A stretch of DNA of 48,827 bases from Bacteroidota bacterium (GTDB lineage Bacteria; Bacteroidota; Bacteroidia; Bacteroidales; FEN-979), in the NCBI GenBank assembly GCA_026391835.1, contig JAPLDF010000006.1, positions 68,773 to 117,599 on the forward strand, in the 5' to 3' direction. This document shows positions 41,748 to 48,296 of this stretch, one piece after another; position 1 is the stretch's first letter, and each line of letters begins with the position of its first letter. The notes below the pieces were generated by a model. It did no database searches, had not been told where the DNA came from, and was given only the letters and a program-made list of their open reading frames with translations. Both the position numbers and the translations under genes were made by a program.

Positions 41748-42323
41748 ATGCAGAAAGTACAAGATGAAAAATATTTGGTGAATGAAGTGCTTTCTGGCAA
41801 TAAAAGGGCTTTTGTTCAACTTATCAGGCAATATGAAGGATTGGTTCTGCATATCGTAACGCCTTTAATTGGCGTAAATGAAGATAGGGAAGATATTTGT
41901 CAAGATGTCTTTATCAAGGTATATGAAAAATTGAATACCTTCCAGTTTAAGTCAAAGTTATCTACCTGGATAGGTAATATTGCATATAACAGCAGTATTA
42001 ATTATTTGCAAAAAAAGAAAAATGTTTTATTAAGTAATATTGTTTCAACCGAAAATGAGCTTTCGTTTATCGATAGCATAAATATTGAGACAGATAATCC
42101 TGAAAAAATATCTATACGGAGAGAAGATATATCTCAGCTTAATCAATCAATCAATATATTACCTGAATTTCAAAAAACGGTCTTATTGCTTTTTTATAAA
42201 GAGGAGATAAGTCTGGACGAGATTAGCAAAATACTGGAAATACCTGTAAATACAGTTAAGAGCCATTTATTCAGGGCGAGAAATTCACTGAAACAATTAA
42301 TGACTAAAAAAGAAACTATATGA
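41748..42323 (+). CDS. ECF sigma factor of the cassette-borne regulon
   Basis: A 191-residue sigma-70 family protein with region 2 (LIRQYEGLVLHIV, then REDICQDVFIKVYEKL and STWIGNIAYNSSINYL) and region 4 (LPEFQKTVLLLFYKEE, then LDEISKILEIPVNTVKSHLFRARNSLK). It is A+T-rich in codon use, unlike the ECF factor at 195. The stop overlaps the next gene by 4 bp (ATGA). It most likely recognises the two matching promoters immediately upstream and so controls its own operon and the divergent DUF6249-S41-M1 genes. Confidence 0.92.
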   Translation: MQKVQDEKYLVNEVLSGNKRAFVQLIRQYEGLVLHIVTPLIGVNEDREDICQDVFIKVYEKLNTFQFKSKLSTWIGNIAYNSSINYLQKKKNVLLSNIVSTENELSFIDSINIETDNPEKISIRREDISQLNQSINILPEFQKTVLLLFYKEEISLDEISKILEIPVNTVKSHLFRARNSLKQLMTKKETI

Positions 42324-42637
42324 AAACTGAAAGGGAATATAATTTGCAGGAGGCCATCAATAAATTTTATAAGACTGAGCCTTTAAAAATTGATTTGTCA
42401 ACTAATGTTGCTAATAGAATTTTTGTTAAACGCAAAATTGAGATTGCTTTGTTGGATAAATGGTTATATGCTTTTGCGGCAGTTTTAATTTTTAGTGGTT
42501 TGATTTATAGTTTTATTCTTGCTAATCCACCTTCTTTGTTGTTTGCATCAGTGATAATACTTCCAATTGTCTTTTTCTCTGGATTGTCAGTCAAAGAGTA
42601 TAAACTAATGTCCGAAAAAATACTTTCCCTTGAATGA
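42320..42637 (+). CDS. Small membrane protein, probable anti-sigma partner
   Basis: A 105-residue protein. The N-terminal 45 residues are soluble and charged. Two transmembrane helices follow (about 48-68 and 73-92: WLYAFAAVLIFSGLIYSFIL; LLFASVIILPIVFFSG). No zinc-binding HxxxCxxC motif is present. Coupling to the sigma factor by a 4-bp overlap, with a soluble domain facing the cytoplasm, suggests an anti-sigma role or membrane sensor. That is inference from context; the family is not recognised. Confidence 0.68.
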   Translation: MKTEREYNLQEAINKFYKTEPLKIDLSTNVANRIFVKRKIEIALLDKWLYAFAAVLIFSGLIYSFILANPPSLLFASVIILPIVFFSGLSVKEYKLMSEKILSLE

Positions 42638-42653
42638 TGTTTCAATCAGCGAT

Positions 42654-43343
42654 TCAAGAAAGTGCAAAGTCAACCGCTGCTTTAGAATGAATTGCTGTCG
42701 TGTCGAAAACTGATATTTTACTGTCATCTTGGGTTATTAGCAAAGCTATTTCTGTGCAACCGAAAATTACTCCATCTGCTCCGTCTCTTTTTAGTTTTGC
42801 AATTATGTCAATGTATTTTTTCTTTGTCTCGTCTTTGAAAATTCCCTTTGTCAATTCGTTGAAAATGGAAGCGTGAATAAAATCCCTGTCTGAACTGACG
42901 GGAATAACGGTGACAATACCGAATTTTGTCAAGCGGTCTTTGAAGAAAGCGTTTTCCATGGTAAATTTTGTCCCAAGTAGTCCGACTTTGTTTACCTTTT
43001 GTCTGACGATTTCCTTTGCTGTTTCTTCTGCAATATGAAGTAATGGAATTTTTATTTTTTGTCTTACGATGTCTGCGACTAAATGTGGTGTATTCGTTGC
43101 CATTACAATACAGTCCGCACCAGCATTTTGAAGTCGTAGTGCAATGTCGGTGAGCATTTGCTCAATTTTATCCCAGTCATTTTTTTCTTGTAATACTTTG
43201 AAGTCATTAAAGTCAACCGAGTAAAGTAAAAGTCTGGCAGAGTGCGAACCACCGAGTCTCTCATTTGTCAGTTGATTTATTGTCTTGTAGTAAACTGTCG
43301 TTGAAAACCAACTTAGTCCGCCAATTATTCCTAATGTTTTCAT
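42654..43343 (-). CDS. Aspartate/glutamate racemase-family amino-acid racemase (YgeA-like)
   Basis: A 229-residue protein of the Asp/Glu racemase superfamily. IIGGLSWFSTTVYY at the start forms the substrate loop. The two catalytic positions are T83 (MATNTPH) and C196 (FGCTEIALL). A threonine instead of cysteine at the first position is the pattern of the E. coli YgeA/L-DER broad-specificity enzymes, where Thr83 and Cys197 act. It probably interconverts D- and L-amino acids in the cytoplasm. As a cassette, its 5' boundary is CGTTAGCGG near 43377, but no attC-like site is seen at its 3' end. It lies tail-to-tail with the sigma-factor operon. Confidence 0.86.
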   Translation of the reverse strand: MKTLGIIGGLSWFSTTVYYKTINQLTNERLGGSHSARLLLYSVDFNDFKVLQEKNDWDKIEQMLTDIALRLQNAGADCIVMATNTPHLVADIVRQKIKIPLLHIAEETAKEIVRQKVNKVGLLGTKFTMENAFFKDRLTKFGIVTVIPVSSDRDFIHASIFNELTKGIFKDETKKKYIDIIAKLKRDGADGVIFGCTEIALLITQDDSKISVFDTTAIHSKAAVDFALS

Positions 43344-43368
43344 GTGTCTGTCTGTCTTTTTACAATGA

Positions 43369-43504
43369 CCGCTAACGATTTGCAGCTACAAGAAGTTGGC
43401 CATTTCGAATCACTAAACTGTCTGCCAGTACTGAACTTGATACGAAGCACAAATGTTCCTTTAACCACTGAGCCGCCAATTTCTTTAAACCCGCTGTTAC
43501 CTGC
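43369..43504 (-). repeat. attC-like site B, between serine-hydrolase and racemase cassettes
   Basis: An imperfect palindrome of 136 bp. GAAGTTGGC pairs with GCCAATTTC. On the minus strand its first 9-mer GCAGGTAAC (43504-43496) is exactly complementary to GTTACCTGC at the start of the serine-hydrolase cassette (44667-44659). It ends with CGTTAGCGG, the start of the racemase cassette. Closely similar to site C. Confidence 0.68.
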
Positions 43505-43507
43505 TGG

Positions 43508-44653
43508 CTATTTTTCATTTATAATATATTTGTCCAGTTTGTCTAAATACCTTTCGTCTGACATACCTGTCCGATTAAACATAATTACACTTCCAATTCC
43601 AAGGTCTGGATAAATTCTGATTTCACAATAATACCCACCACCACCACCTGCGTGTGCAAAATATTGTCTGCCGTTCAATTGTCCGCTAAACCAAGATAAA
43701 CACATACCTGTCGCTTTGTTATTACTTGTATAATTTTCAGTGAAAAGCATTTTTTTGAAATCATCCGTTATCAGTTTACAATTCGGTTTTAAGAGTTCCT
43801 GAATGTATTTTACAAAAGCGTTGGGCATTCCAATTAAGCCACCGTATGAAACACCATTTACATAATTGTCTTTAAACGAATTCCATTTTCCTTCAGTTGC
43901 GTCCACATACTTTGACTTGTCTATTAGCAACCCCAAAATGATATTTGAGAAGCTGTATTTTTTATGATAACCTTTTGCGTGTTGATTAATGTCGGTTATT
44001 GTAAAATCCAATTCGTTTGGTTTAATATTTAAAGGTTGCAAAATATTTGTCCTAACATAATCTTCATAACTTATTCCTGAAACCTTTTCAATAAGTTGTC
44101 CAAGCAAAACATACCCAAGGTTTGAATAAGTATATTTTTCATTCGGTTTTGATTTTGTCTTATTATTCTTAATAAAGATTTGGCTGAAAAAGCTATTTCT
44201 GTCAAACGATTTATGTTCGTCTGCTAAATGTATCCAACTTAGAGGAATAGGATTTGGAATACCAGCGGAATGTGTCATTAGTTGCCGAATTGTAATTTCT
44301 GTCGAGTAGGGAAATTCGGGCAAATATTTTTTTACAGGTTGTTCAATATCTAATTTTTTCTGCTCTGCTAACTGCAATATTGCTAAAGCCGTAAAAGTCT
44401 TTGTAACGGAATATGCATTGTAAGTCGTGTTTTCTTCGGTCTTTTTTTTATTCTTTATGTCAGAAAAGCCAAATTGAAATCTATGAATAGCACTGTCTTT
44501 ATTGAAAATAAAATATTGAACAGAAGGTGTCTTATTCTCTTCTACTTGTTTAAATAAAATATTGTCAACTTCGTTCATAGTCATTTTTGTTGTCTGCGAG
44601 TTGCAAGAACTTAAAAAAGCAACCGTCAGAAATGTAGTTATTGTAGTCTTCAT
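43508..44653 (-). CDS. Beta-lactamase-fold serine hydrolase (class C-like), lipoprotein
   Basis: A 381-residue protein with a lipoprotein signal (lipobox FLSSC, cysteine 17). Catalytic motifs of the serine beta-lactamase/penicillin-binding-protein family are S82-V-T-K85, Y176-S-N178 and a C-terminal HAGGGGG stretch replacing the KTG motif. The body (QLMTHSAGIPNP, YSNLGYVLLGQLIEKVSG) is that of the AmpC-like esterase/DD-peptidase group. Substrate not predictable; a true cephalosporinase role is not supported. Stop codon is 4 bp before the R'' of site B, the tight gene-attC spacing typical of cassettes. Confidence 0.88.
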   Translation of the reverse strand: MKTTITTFLTVAFLSSCNSQTTKMTMNEVDNILFKQVEENKTPSVQYFIFNKDSAIHRFQFGFSDIKNKKKTEENTTYNAYSVTKTFTALAILQLAEQKKLDIEQPVKKYLPEFPYSTEITIRQLMTHSAGIPNPIPLSWIHLADEHKSFDRNSFFSQIFIKNNKTKSKPNEKYTYSNLGYVLLGQLIEKVSGISYEDYVRTNILQPLNIKPNELDFTITDINQHAKGYHKKYSFSNIILGLLIDKSKYVDATEGKWNSFKDNYVNGVSYGGLIGMPNAFVKYIQELLKPNCKLITDDFKKMLFTENYTSNNKATGMCLSWFSGQLNGRQYFAHAGGGGGYYCEIRIYPDLGIGSVIMFNRTGMSDERYLDKLDKYIINEK

Positions 44654-44658
44654 AGCTT

Positions 44659-44793
44659 GCAGGTAACGTTTATGGCATGGCGTCGTGCGGGAGTGCGAGG
44701 CGGTTTCGTATCAGTTTACAGCAAACTTTTTTACGGGCCACTTACGCCCGCAAACTACTGAAACCCGCATGCGCTATGCCATGTGTTGTGCAC
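44659..44793 (-). repeat. attC-like site A, between NTF2-like and serine-hydrolase cassettes
   Basis: A 135-bp imperfect palindrome; TGGCATGGCG near 44673 pairs with CGCTATGCCA near 44772, with bulges. On the minus strand its first 9-mer GTGCACAAC (44793-44785) is exactly complementary to GTTGTGCAC at the start of the NTF2-like cassette (45332-45324). Its last 9-mer GTTACCTGC begins the serine-hydrolase cassette. Internal sequence differs from sites B and C, as expected of unrelated attC sites. Confidence 0.68.
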
Positions 44794-44799
44794 ATTTTT

Positions 44800-45276
44800 T
44801 TATTGATTCCTTTTTACTATATCCATCACAATATTATTATCTACATAAACCTGCCATTGTTTCACTAGATTATCATTAACTATTGCTGTCCATGCCGCAG
44901 GAACTCGCCAATAATTAATATTATCAGCAGTTTTTAAATTTTTATAAGTCCCACTTGCATATCCAAATGCACAAATCAATGAATCCTTTTCTATAATCTG
45001 GTTTATTTCAATTTTATAATCAGGAAACATCGCAAAATATCCAATCCACGCTTGTTTCAAGTTGTCTCTGCCCGTGGCTTTATTATCTTGAGAATCAATA
45101 AATATATGGTCACTTGACATTAAGCTATATAATTTATCTACATCGGCACCATTTATCGCAGCTACAAAGTCAAGCATGATTTTTGTTTTCATTTTTGAGG
45201 TTTGGCTCTCCATTTGACAAAAAGTTTTAAAAGGTAAAAATAGAAGTATTATAACAAATACATCAAGTCGTTTCAT
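44800..45276 (-). CDS. NTF2/SnoaL-like exported protein (DUF4440-type)
   Basis: A 158-residue protein with an N-terminal signal (FVIILLFLPFKTFCQ). The mature part is a SnoaL/NTF2-like fold: MLDFVAAINGADVDKLYSLM, then DHIFIDSQ and RDNLKQAWIGYFAMFPDYKI, then a beta sheet ending WQVYVDNN. Such proteins bind small ligands or act as isomerases or hydrolases; the role cannot be assigned. Its stop is 7 bp from the R'' of site A, and the cassette starts 48 bp upstream of its ATG. Confidence 0.85.
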   Translation of the reverse strand: MKRLDVFVIILLFLPFKTFCQMESQTSKMKTKIMLDFVAAINGADVDKLYSLMSSDHIFIDSQDNKATGRDNLKQAWIGYFAMFPDYKIEINQIIEKDSLICAFGYASGTYKNLKTADNINYWRVPAAWTAIVNDNLVKQWQVYVDNNIVMDIVKRNQ

Positions 45277-45323
45277 ATCTTTTTAGTATCAAGTTAGCAT
45301 GGGTTGCAGTCTTTGGTAAAATT

Positions 45324-45364
45324 GTGCACAACAATTAAGGCAGCCGCCATATGGCGGTTAGCGG
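45324..45364 (-). repeat. attC-like site E, left end of the array (short)
   Basis: A short site built on CCGCCATATGGCGG (45344-45357), ending with GTGCACAAC/GTTGTGCAC at 45324-45332. Its other end, GTTAGCGG at 45357-45364, is complementary to the CCGCTAAC at the racemase cassette start. That is compatible with later insertion of the two intervening cassettes into an older site. At 41 bp it is much shorter than the others. Confidence 0.45.
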
Positions 45365-45515
45365 CCAATTGGTTCTCAATATTTTCAAATAAAAATCGTA
45401 TCGTATTAGCTTATTCCTTAATGTTATAAAAGTACAACTTTTACAATTACGATCGTAAAATAAGGGTTTGACTAGTTTAGAAGACAAAAATCTTCTATAA
45501 CTTAGGTAGACACTA
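45365..45515. other. Structured A+T-rich junction between phage gene and cassette array
   Basis: A gap of 151 bp holding a 7-bp hairpin TAAAAGT/ACTTTTA (45427-45443), a perfect 12-bp palindrome TTACGATCGTAA (45447-45458) and a 6-bp hairpin AGAAGA/TCTTCT (about 45480-45497). It is A+T-rich like the cassettes, so the foreign block probably begins just after the phage gene's stop at 45516. This is where an attI site or first-cassette promoter would be expected, but neither can be proven. Confidence 0.45.
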
Positions 45516-46007
45516 CTAAAAAGGTAGCCACCTGGATGGATCAAATTCCAAACCAAGACAATCCTGTAGTTTGAAAGAATACATCACCCCATAATCATTA
45601 TCAAACACCGGCCCCAGCATTTCATAACTCACTGAGTTAATATTGAATCCAGGAATGGCTTTCAAGGCAAGAAGTTCGCATTTCTGAAAGTCACACAGCA
45701 TCCGGGCAATGATATCAATCCCAATCTGTTTCATCTTTGAAACAAGCAACATCTCTCCCGAAAAGTCATCTATCTGATCAAGGTGCCCAATGATCAGGAA
45801 ACCTCCGTTGACGGAATCCAGGATATTATCCAGGTGAGAAGCTTCAAAGCTACCGGTGAGACTTGTCAGGATCAGGGCAGGATATTTGATTGTTGACCTG
45901 AGCGCATCCAGCGGTTCATTGATGTCCATCATGTAAAAGTCATTAATTTCCTTATGTTCCCGGGCAAGGGTTCGGAAATACTCTACATAGCTGTTAATGT
46001 CGGTCAT
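45516..46007 (-). CDS. Phage protein, unassigned (163 residues)
   Basis: A 163-residue protein with no signal or membrane segment: YVEYFRTLAREHKEINDFYM, then LRSTIKYPALILTSLTG and an LLALKAIPGF segment. Its 5' end overlaps the preceding gene by 14 bp. Base composition matches the lysis genes, not the cassettes, so it belongs to the phage. It is the last phage gene before the insertion; in an uninterrupted module the 146-residue gene would follow. The size and position suit a neck or tail-assembly protein, but I do not recognise the family. Confidence 0.7.
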   Translation of the reverse strand: MTDINSYVEYFRTLAREHKEINDFYMMDINEPLDALRSTIKYPALILTSLTGSFEASHLDNILDSVNGGFLIIGHLDQIDDFSGEMLLVSKMKQIGIDIIARMLCDFQKCELLALKAIPGFNINSVSYEMLGPVFDNDYGVMYSFKLQDCLGLEFDPSRWLPF

Positions 46008-46800
46008 AGGATTCGATTTTGCTCATGTATTCATGATACTCTTTTGCCTTCTTGTTCAACCCTATGAAAACATTATAAAGGTTGGAATTCATAATCGTTT
46101 CCAGGCTTTTATCATCGGTCTTGCCATCGGCAAGGGAGATGATCAGCGATGCCCAGCCGTTATCCTGGCTGTCGGTTTCAGCCTTTTGTTGGTAAACATA
46201 AGGGTATAGACCAGGCAATGAATTCAGAACGCCATTAAAGAATAGGTATATTGAGTACTTGACGCAGTGATCAACCCTTGCAATTTTTCCGGCTCTTTTC
46301 TTCAAAGTCCGGTTTATGAACTTCCTCCGGGGATCCTGGTTATCGGTGAAGTACTTCCGGATGAACCAGAAATATTTTTTCGGGCGGTAAAGAATTGCGA
46401 CCAGTTCATCCAGGTATTTTTCCTCTCCTGTCTTTTGAAACTCATCCAGGGCAGAACAGGCCAACGTGAACTCTCCGAAGGTGCAGTATACCATCTCATC
46501 GGCTGGACCAAAGTATTTTCTCAGGCCGGCTTTGATCACCGGAAGCAAGTTTCTGGTCAGGGTGACTTCTTTATTCAGAAAATCAAGGCTTTCACAGAGG
46601 GTAAATGCATCCTCCGAAGCAATCCGTTTGAATGACTTTCTTTTAAGAGAAAGGAATACAAAGAGGGCTTTCACTCTGAATTCCACCAAAGTGAGCTTTG
46701 CGCTGAAAAGCCTTGAAACATAAAGAAGCTGCTTTCGGGAAAGCTCGTTCCATTCAGAAGGAAGGGATCGCCGGATATGGTCAATTTCGACAATGTTCAT
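45994..46800 (-). CDS. Phage protein, unassigned (268 residues)
   Basis: A 268-residue mainly helical protein, rich in K, R, F and Y: SLPSEWNELSRKQLLYVSRLF at the start and KARVDHCVK-like basic segments later. No family recognised. It overlaps the spanin gene upstream by 4 bp and the 163-residue gene downstream by 14 bp, so it belongs to the same operon. A tail-assembly chaperone is a possibility because such genes precede the tape measure, but no slippery sequence was identified. Confidence 0.68.
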   Translation of the reverse strand: MNIVEIDHIRRSLPSEWNELSRKQLLYVSRLFSAKLTLVEFRVKALFVFLSLKRKSFKRIASEDAFTLCESLDFLNKEVTLTRNLLPVIKAGLRKYFGPADEMVYCTFGEFTLACSALDEFQKTGEEKYLDELVAILYRPKKYFWFIRKYFTDNQDPRRKFINRTLKKRAGKIARVDHCVKYSIYLFFNGVLNSLPGLYPYVYQQKAETDSQDNGWASLIISLADGKTDDKSLETIMNSNLYNVFIGLNKKAKEYHEYMSKIESYDRH

Positions 46801-47309
46801 ATCGGTAGCTTCTTTTTAATGAATGCACGGATCAATGCAACTCCAATAACCAGCAGCAGGATCACCCAGAATATCTTCCCCGACCATATCAGGAAGTTCT
46901 GGAAGCCGGTCACTTTATAGACCGGTTTCTCGATGACTTTCAATTGAATCTTTGACTCCCGGATATGGGTTTCTTTCCAGGCAAAATAGATTGAGTTGCT
47001 GTCGATCTTTGCCCCAGTGGTCAGGACATTGTTTTTCAGATCAATGAACGGAATGATCTTTTTACCAGGTCTGATCTCTTCGATCTGCCTAATAACCACT
47101 TTACCTTCCCGGCATTCAAGCAACGCCCGGATTAATCCGCTGTCGGCAGGAAGCAGGATCAGGGAATCTTTCACAGTGTTAACGGTATCATGCTGAATGA
47201 CCGTTTCGGTACTTTCAACAGGTGGATAGCGTTTCTGGCATTTTTGCTCAGAGATGCACCCGGTCAATGAAACGACCAGGAGCAGGATCAGAAAACCCGG
47301 TTTTATCAT
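46797..47309 (-). CDS. Probable unimolecular spanin (u-spanin)
   Basis: A 170-residue protein that begins with a lipoprotein signal (LILLLVVSLTGC, cysteine 18) and ends with a C-terminal membrane helix (WSGKIFWVILLLVIGVALI) and a basic tail. A polar periplasmic domain lies between. N-terminal lipidation to the outer membrane plus a C-terminal inner-membrane anchor in one chain is the architecture of phage u-spanins, which fuse the two membranes at lysis. The gene follows the endolysin with an ATGA overlap, the expected place. The longer frame from 47345 is rejected because it would push the signal peptide inside. Confidence 0.78.
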   Translation of the reverse strand: MIKPGFLILLLVVSLTGCISEQKCQKRYPPVESTETVIQHDTVNTVKDSLILLPADSGLIRALLECREGKVVIRQIEEIRPGKKIIPFIDLKNNVLTTGAKIDSNSIYFAWKETHIRESKIQLKVIEKPVYKVTGFQNFLIWSGKIFWVILLLVIGVALIRAFIKKKLPI

Positions 47310-47827
47310 GCGACGAATTTGAATTGGTTCAAACGGTTCATCCATCCGTTATAGAACTTTTGTTGTTCCGGATGGTTATTGACCAGGTCCCGGATGAAAG
47401 ATACCCTGGCCTGAAATATTGCAGCGTGAAGTCCTCGCTGGTTCGCGGAATTCACGGCATAAAGGGTTGAAGGCCCGACGATGCTATCCTCAGGCACTTT
47501 GAGCAATCGCTGGGGAATGACAATTCCCCATTTGCCGCTGCCCCATAGCCAGTCCACCAGGATTTCGGCAATGCTCTGATTATTGATCTGGTCCGCTTTC
47601 CAGCGGTTCCAGTAATTCAATTTCAGAACAGTGATTGCATCTGCTTTTGAAAGTAGCCGGATGTCATCGGCGTCGATATCTCCGTCTCCATCCTTGTCAT
47701 ACCCAACCTTTCTCCAGGTGGCCAGAGTGACACCCATGTTCGTTGCTCCTCCCCTGTCCGTGGGATCATCGACAAACCCGCCTTCAAAGGCAAGGATCTT
47801 CGGGGCAAACAGTTCGATCTTTGCCAT
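47306..47827 (-). CDS. Phage endolysin, GH108 family
   Basis: A 173-residue lysozyme-like protein. The N terminus IELFAPKILAFEGGFVDDPT, with E15 as the catalytic acid in EGG, and RGGATNMGVTLATW are the GH108 signature. A peptidoglycan-binding type 3 region follows (about 75-165, NYWNRWKADQI). It cleaves peptidoglycan at the end of the lytic cycle. No signal peptide, so it needs a holin; two small membrane proteins are encoded immediately upstream. Confidence 0.93.
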   Translation of the reverse strand: MAKIELFAPKILAFEGGFVDDPTDRGGATNMGVTLATWRKVGYDKDGDGDIDADDIRLLSKADAITVLKLNYWNRWKADQINNQSIAEILVDWLWGSGKWGIVIPQRLLKVPEDSIVGPSTLYAVNSANQRGLHAAIFQARVSFIRDLVNNHPEQQKFYNGWMNRLNQFKFVA

Positions 47828-47828
47828 G

Positions 47829-47999
47829 TTACTTCTTGAATGATGGGTCTTTTACAAATATCAAGGCAAAGCAAACCGGGGCAAATATTACGTATTCGGT
47901 CAAGGTTGCCTTTCCTATTCCGACCAATGCTAATCCACCGGCCAGCATCAGAATGCCCGTCAGGGTGGTTTTCCAATTCTTAAATATTCTCTCGTTCAT
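47829..47999 (-). CDS. Small two-helix phage membrane protein, holin-like
   Basis: On the minus strand, ATG at 47999 to TAA at 47829, 56 codons, ending 1 bp before the endolysin ATG. The product has a basic N terminus, two hydrophobic segments (TGILMLAGGLALVGIG; YVIFAPVCFALIFV) and a lysine-rich C terminus. Size, topology and position between a membrane protein and the endolysin fit a holin. No specific family can be named. Confidence 0.72.
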   Translation of the reverse strand: MNERIFKNWKTTLTGILMLAGGLALVGIGKATLTEYVIFAPVCFALIFVKDPSFKK

Positions 48000-48005
48000 A
48001 TTTTT

Positions 48006-48296
48006 CTATTTTGATAATTTACCTTCAACTTTGGAAATTCTTTCGCCATGATCACCCAGGGTGACTTTCATCTCTTCGATCCCTGTATCATGCCGGCACA
48101 GGTGTTCACCGATCTCTTTATGTTTTTCAGTGCAGTAAGTTTCCCGGCACTGCATCTGGATGATCAGTTTATCGACAGATTTCTTCAGGGAAGTGACACC
48201 GTTGTAGAATTGATAAAGGAAAAAGCCGATCAGGGGAATTGCGATGATCTTGATCACATCGAAAACATCCTGGAGAATCAAGTCAAGTGGTTTCAT
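48006..48296 (-). CDS. Small phage membrane protein with coiled-coil tail
   Basis: A 96-residue protein with a membrane helix near the N terminus (IIAIPLIGFFLYQFY, about 18-32). A charged coiled-coil-like tail (SLKKSVDKLIIQMQ, and later MKVTLGDHGERISKVEGKL) has two cysteines (CRETYC). Such proteins are common upstream of lysis genes in Bacteroidota phages and could be a holin, antiholin or superinfection-related protein. It overlaps the preceding structural gene by 4 bp. Confidence 0.68.
   Translation of the reverse strand: MKPLDLILQDVFDVIKIIAIPLIGFFLYQFYNGVTSLKKSVDKLIIQMQCRETYCTEKHKEIGEHLCRHDTGIEEMKVTLGDHGERISKVEGKLSK

Larger units (their letters stand above)
35321..45364 (-). mobile_element. 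Integron-like cassette array (attC sites without visible integron integrase) inserted in the prophage
   Basis: Five attC-like palindromes (35321, 38053, 43369, 44659, 45324) delimit blocks whose genes read mostly on the minus strand. The attC-like site lies at the 3' end of its gene, as in integrons. Three blocks are bounded by exactly complementary 9-mers. The block is A+T-richer than the phage genes on both sides and its gene functions are unrelated to phage structure. No integron integrase occurs in the window. Confidence 0.62.
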
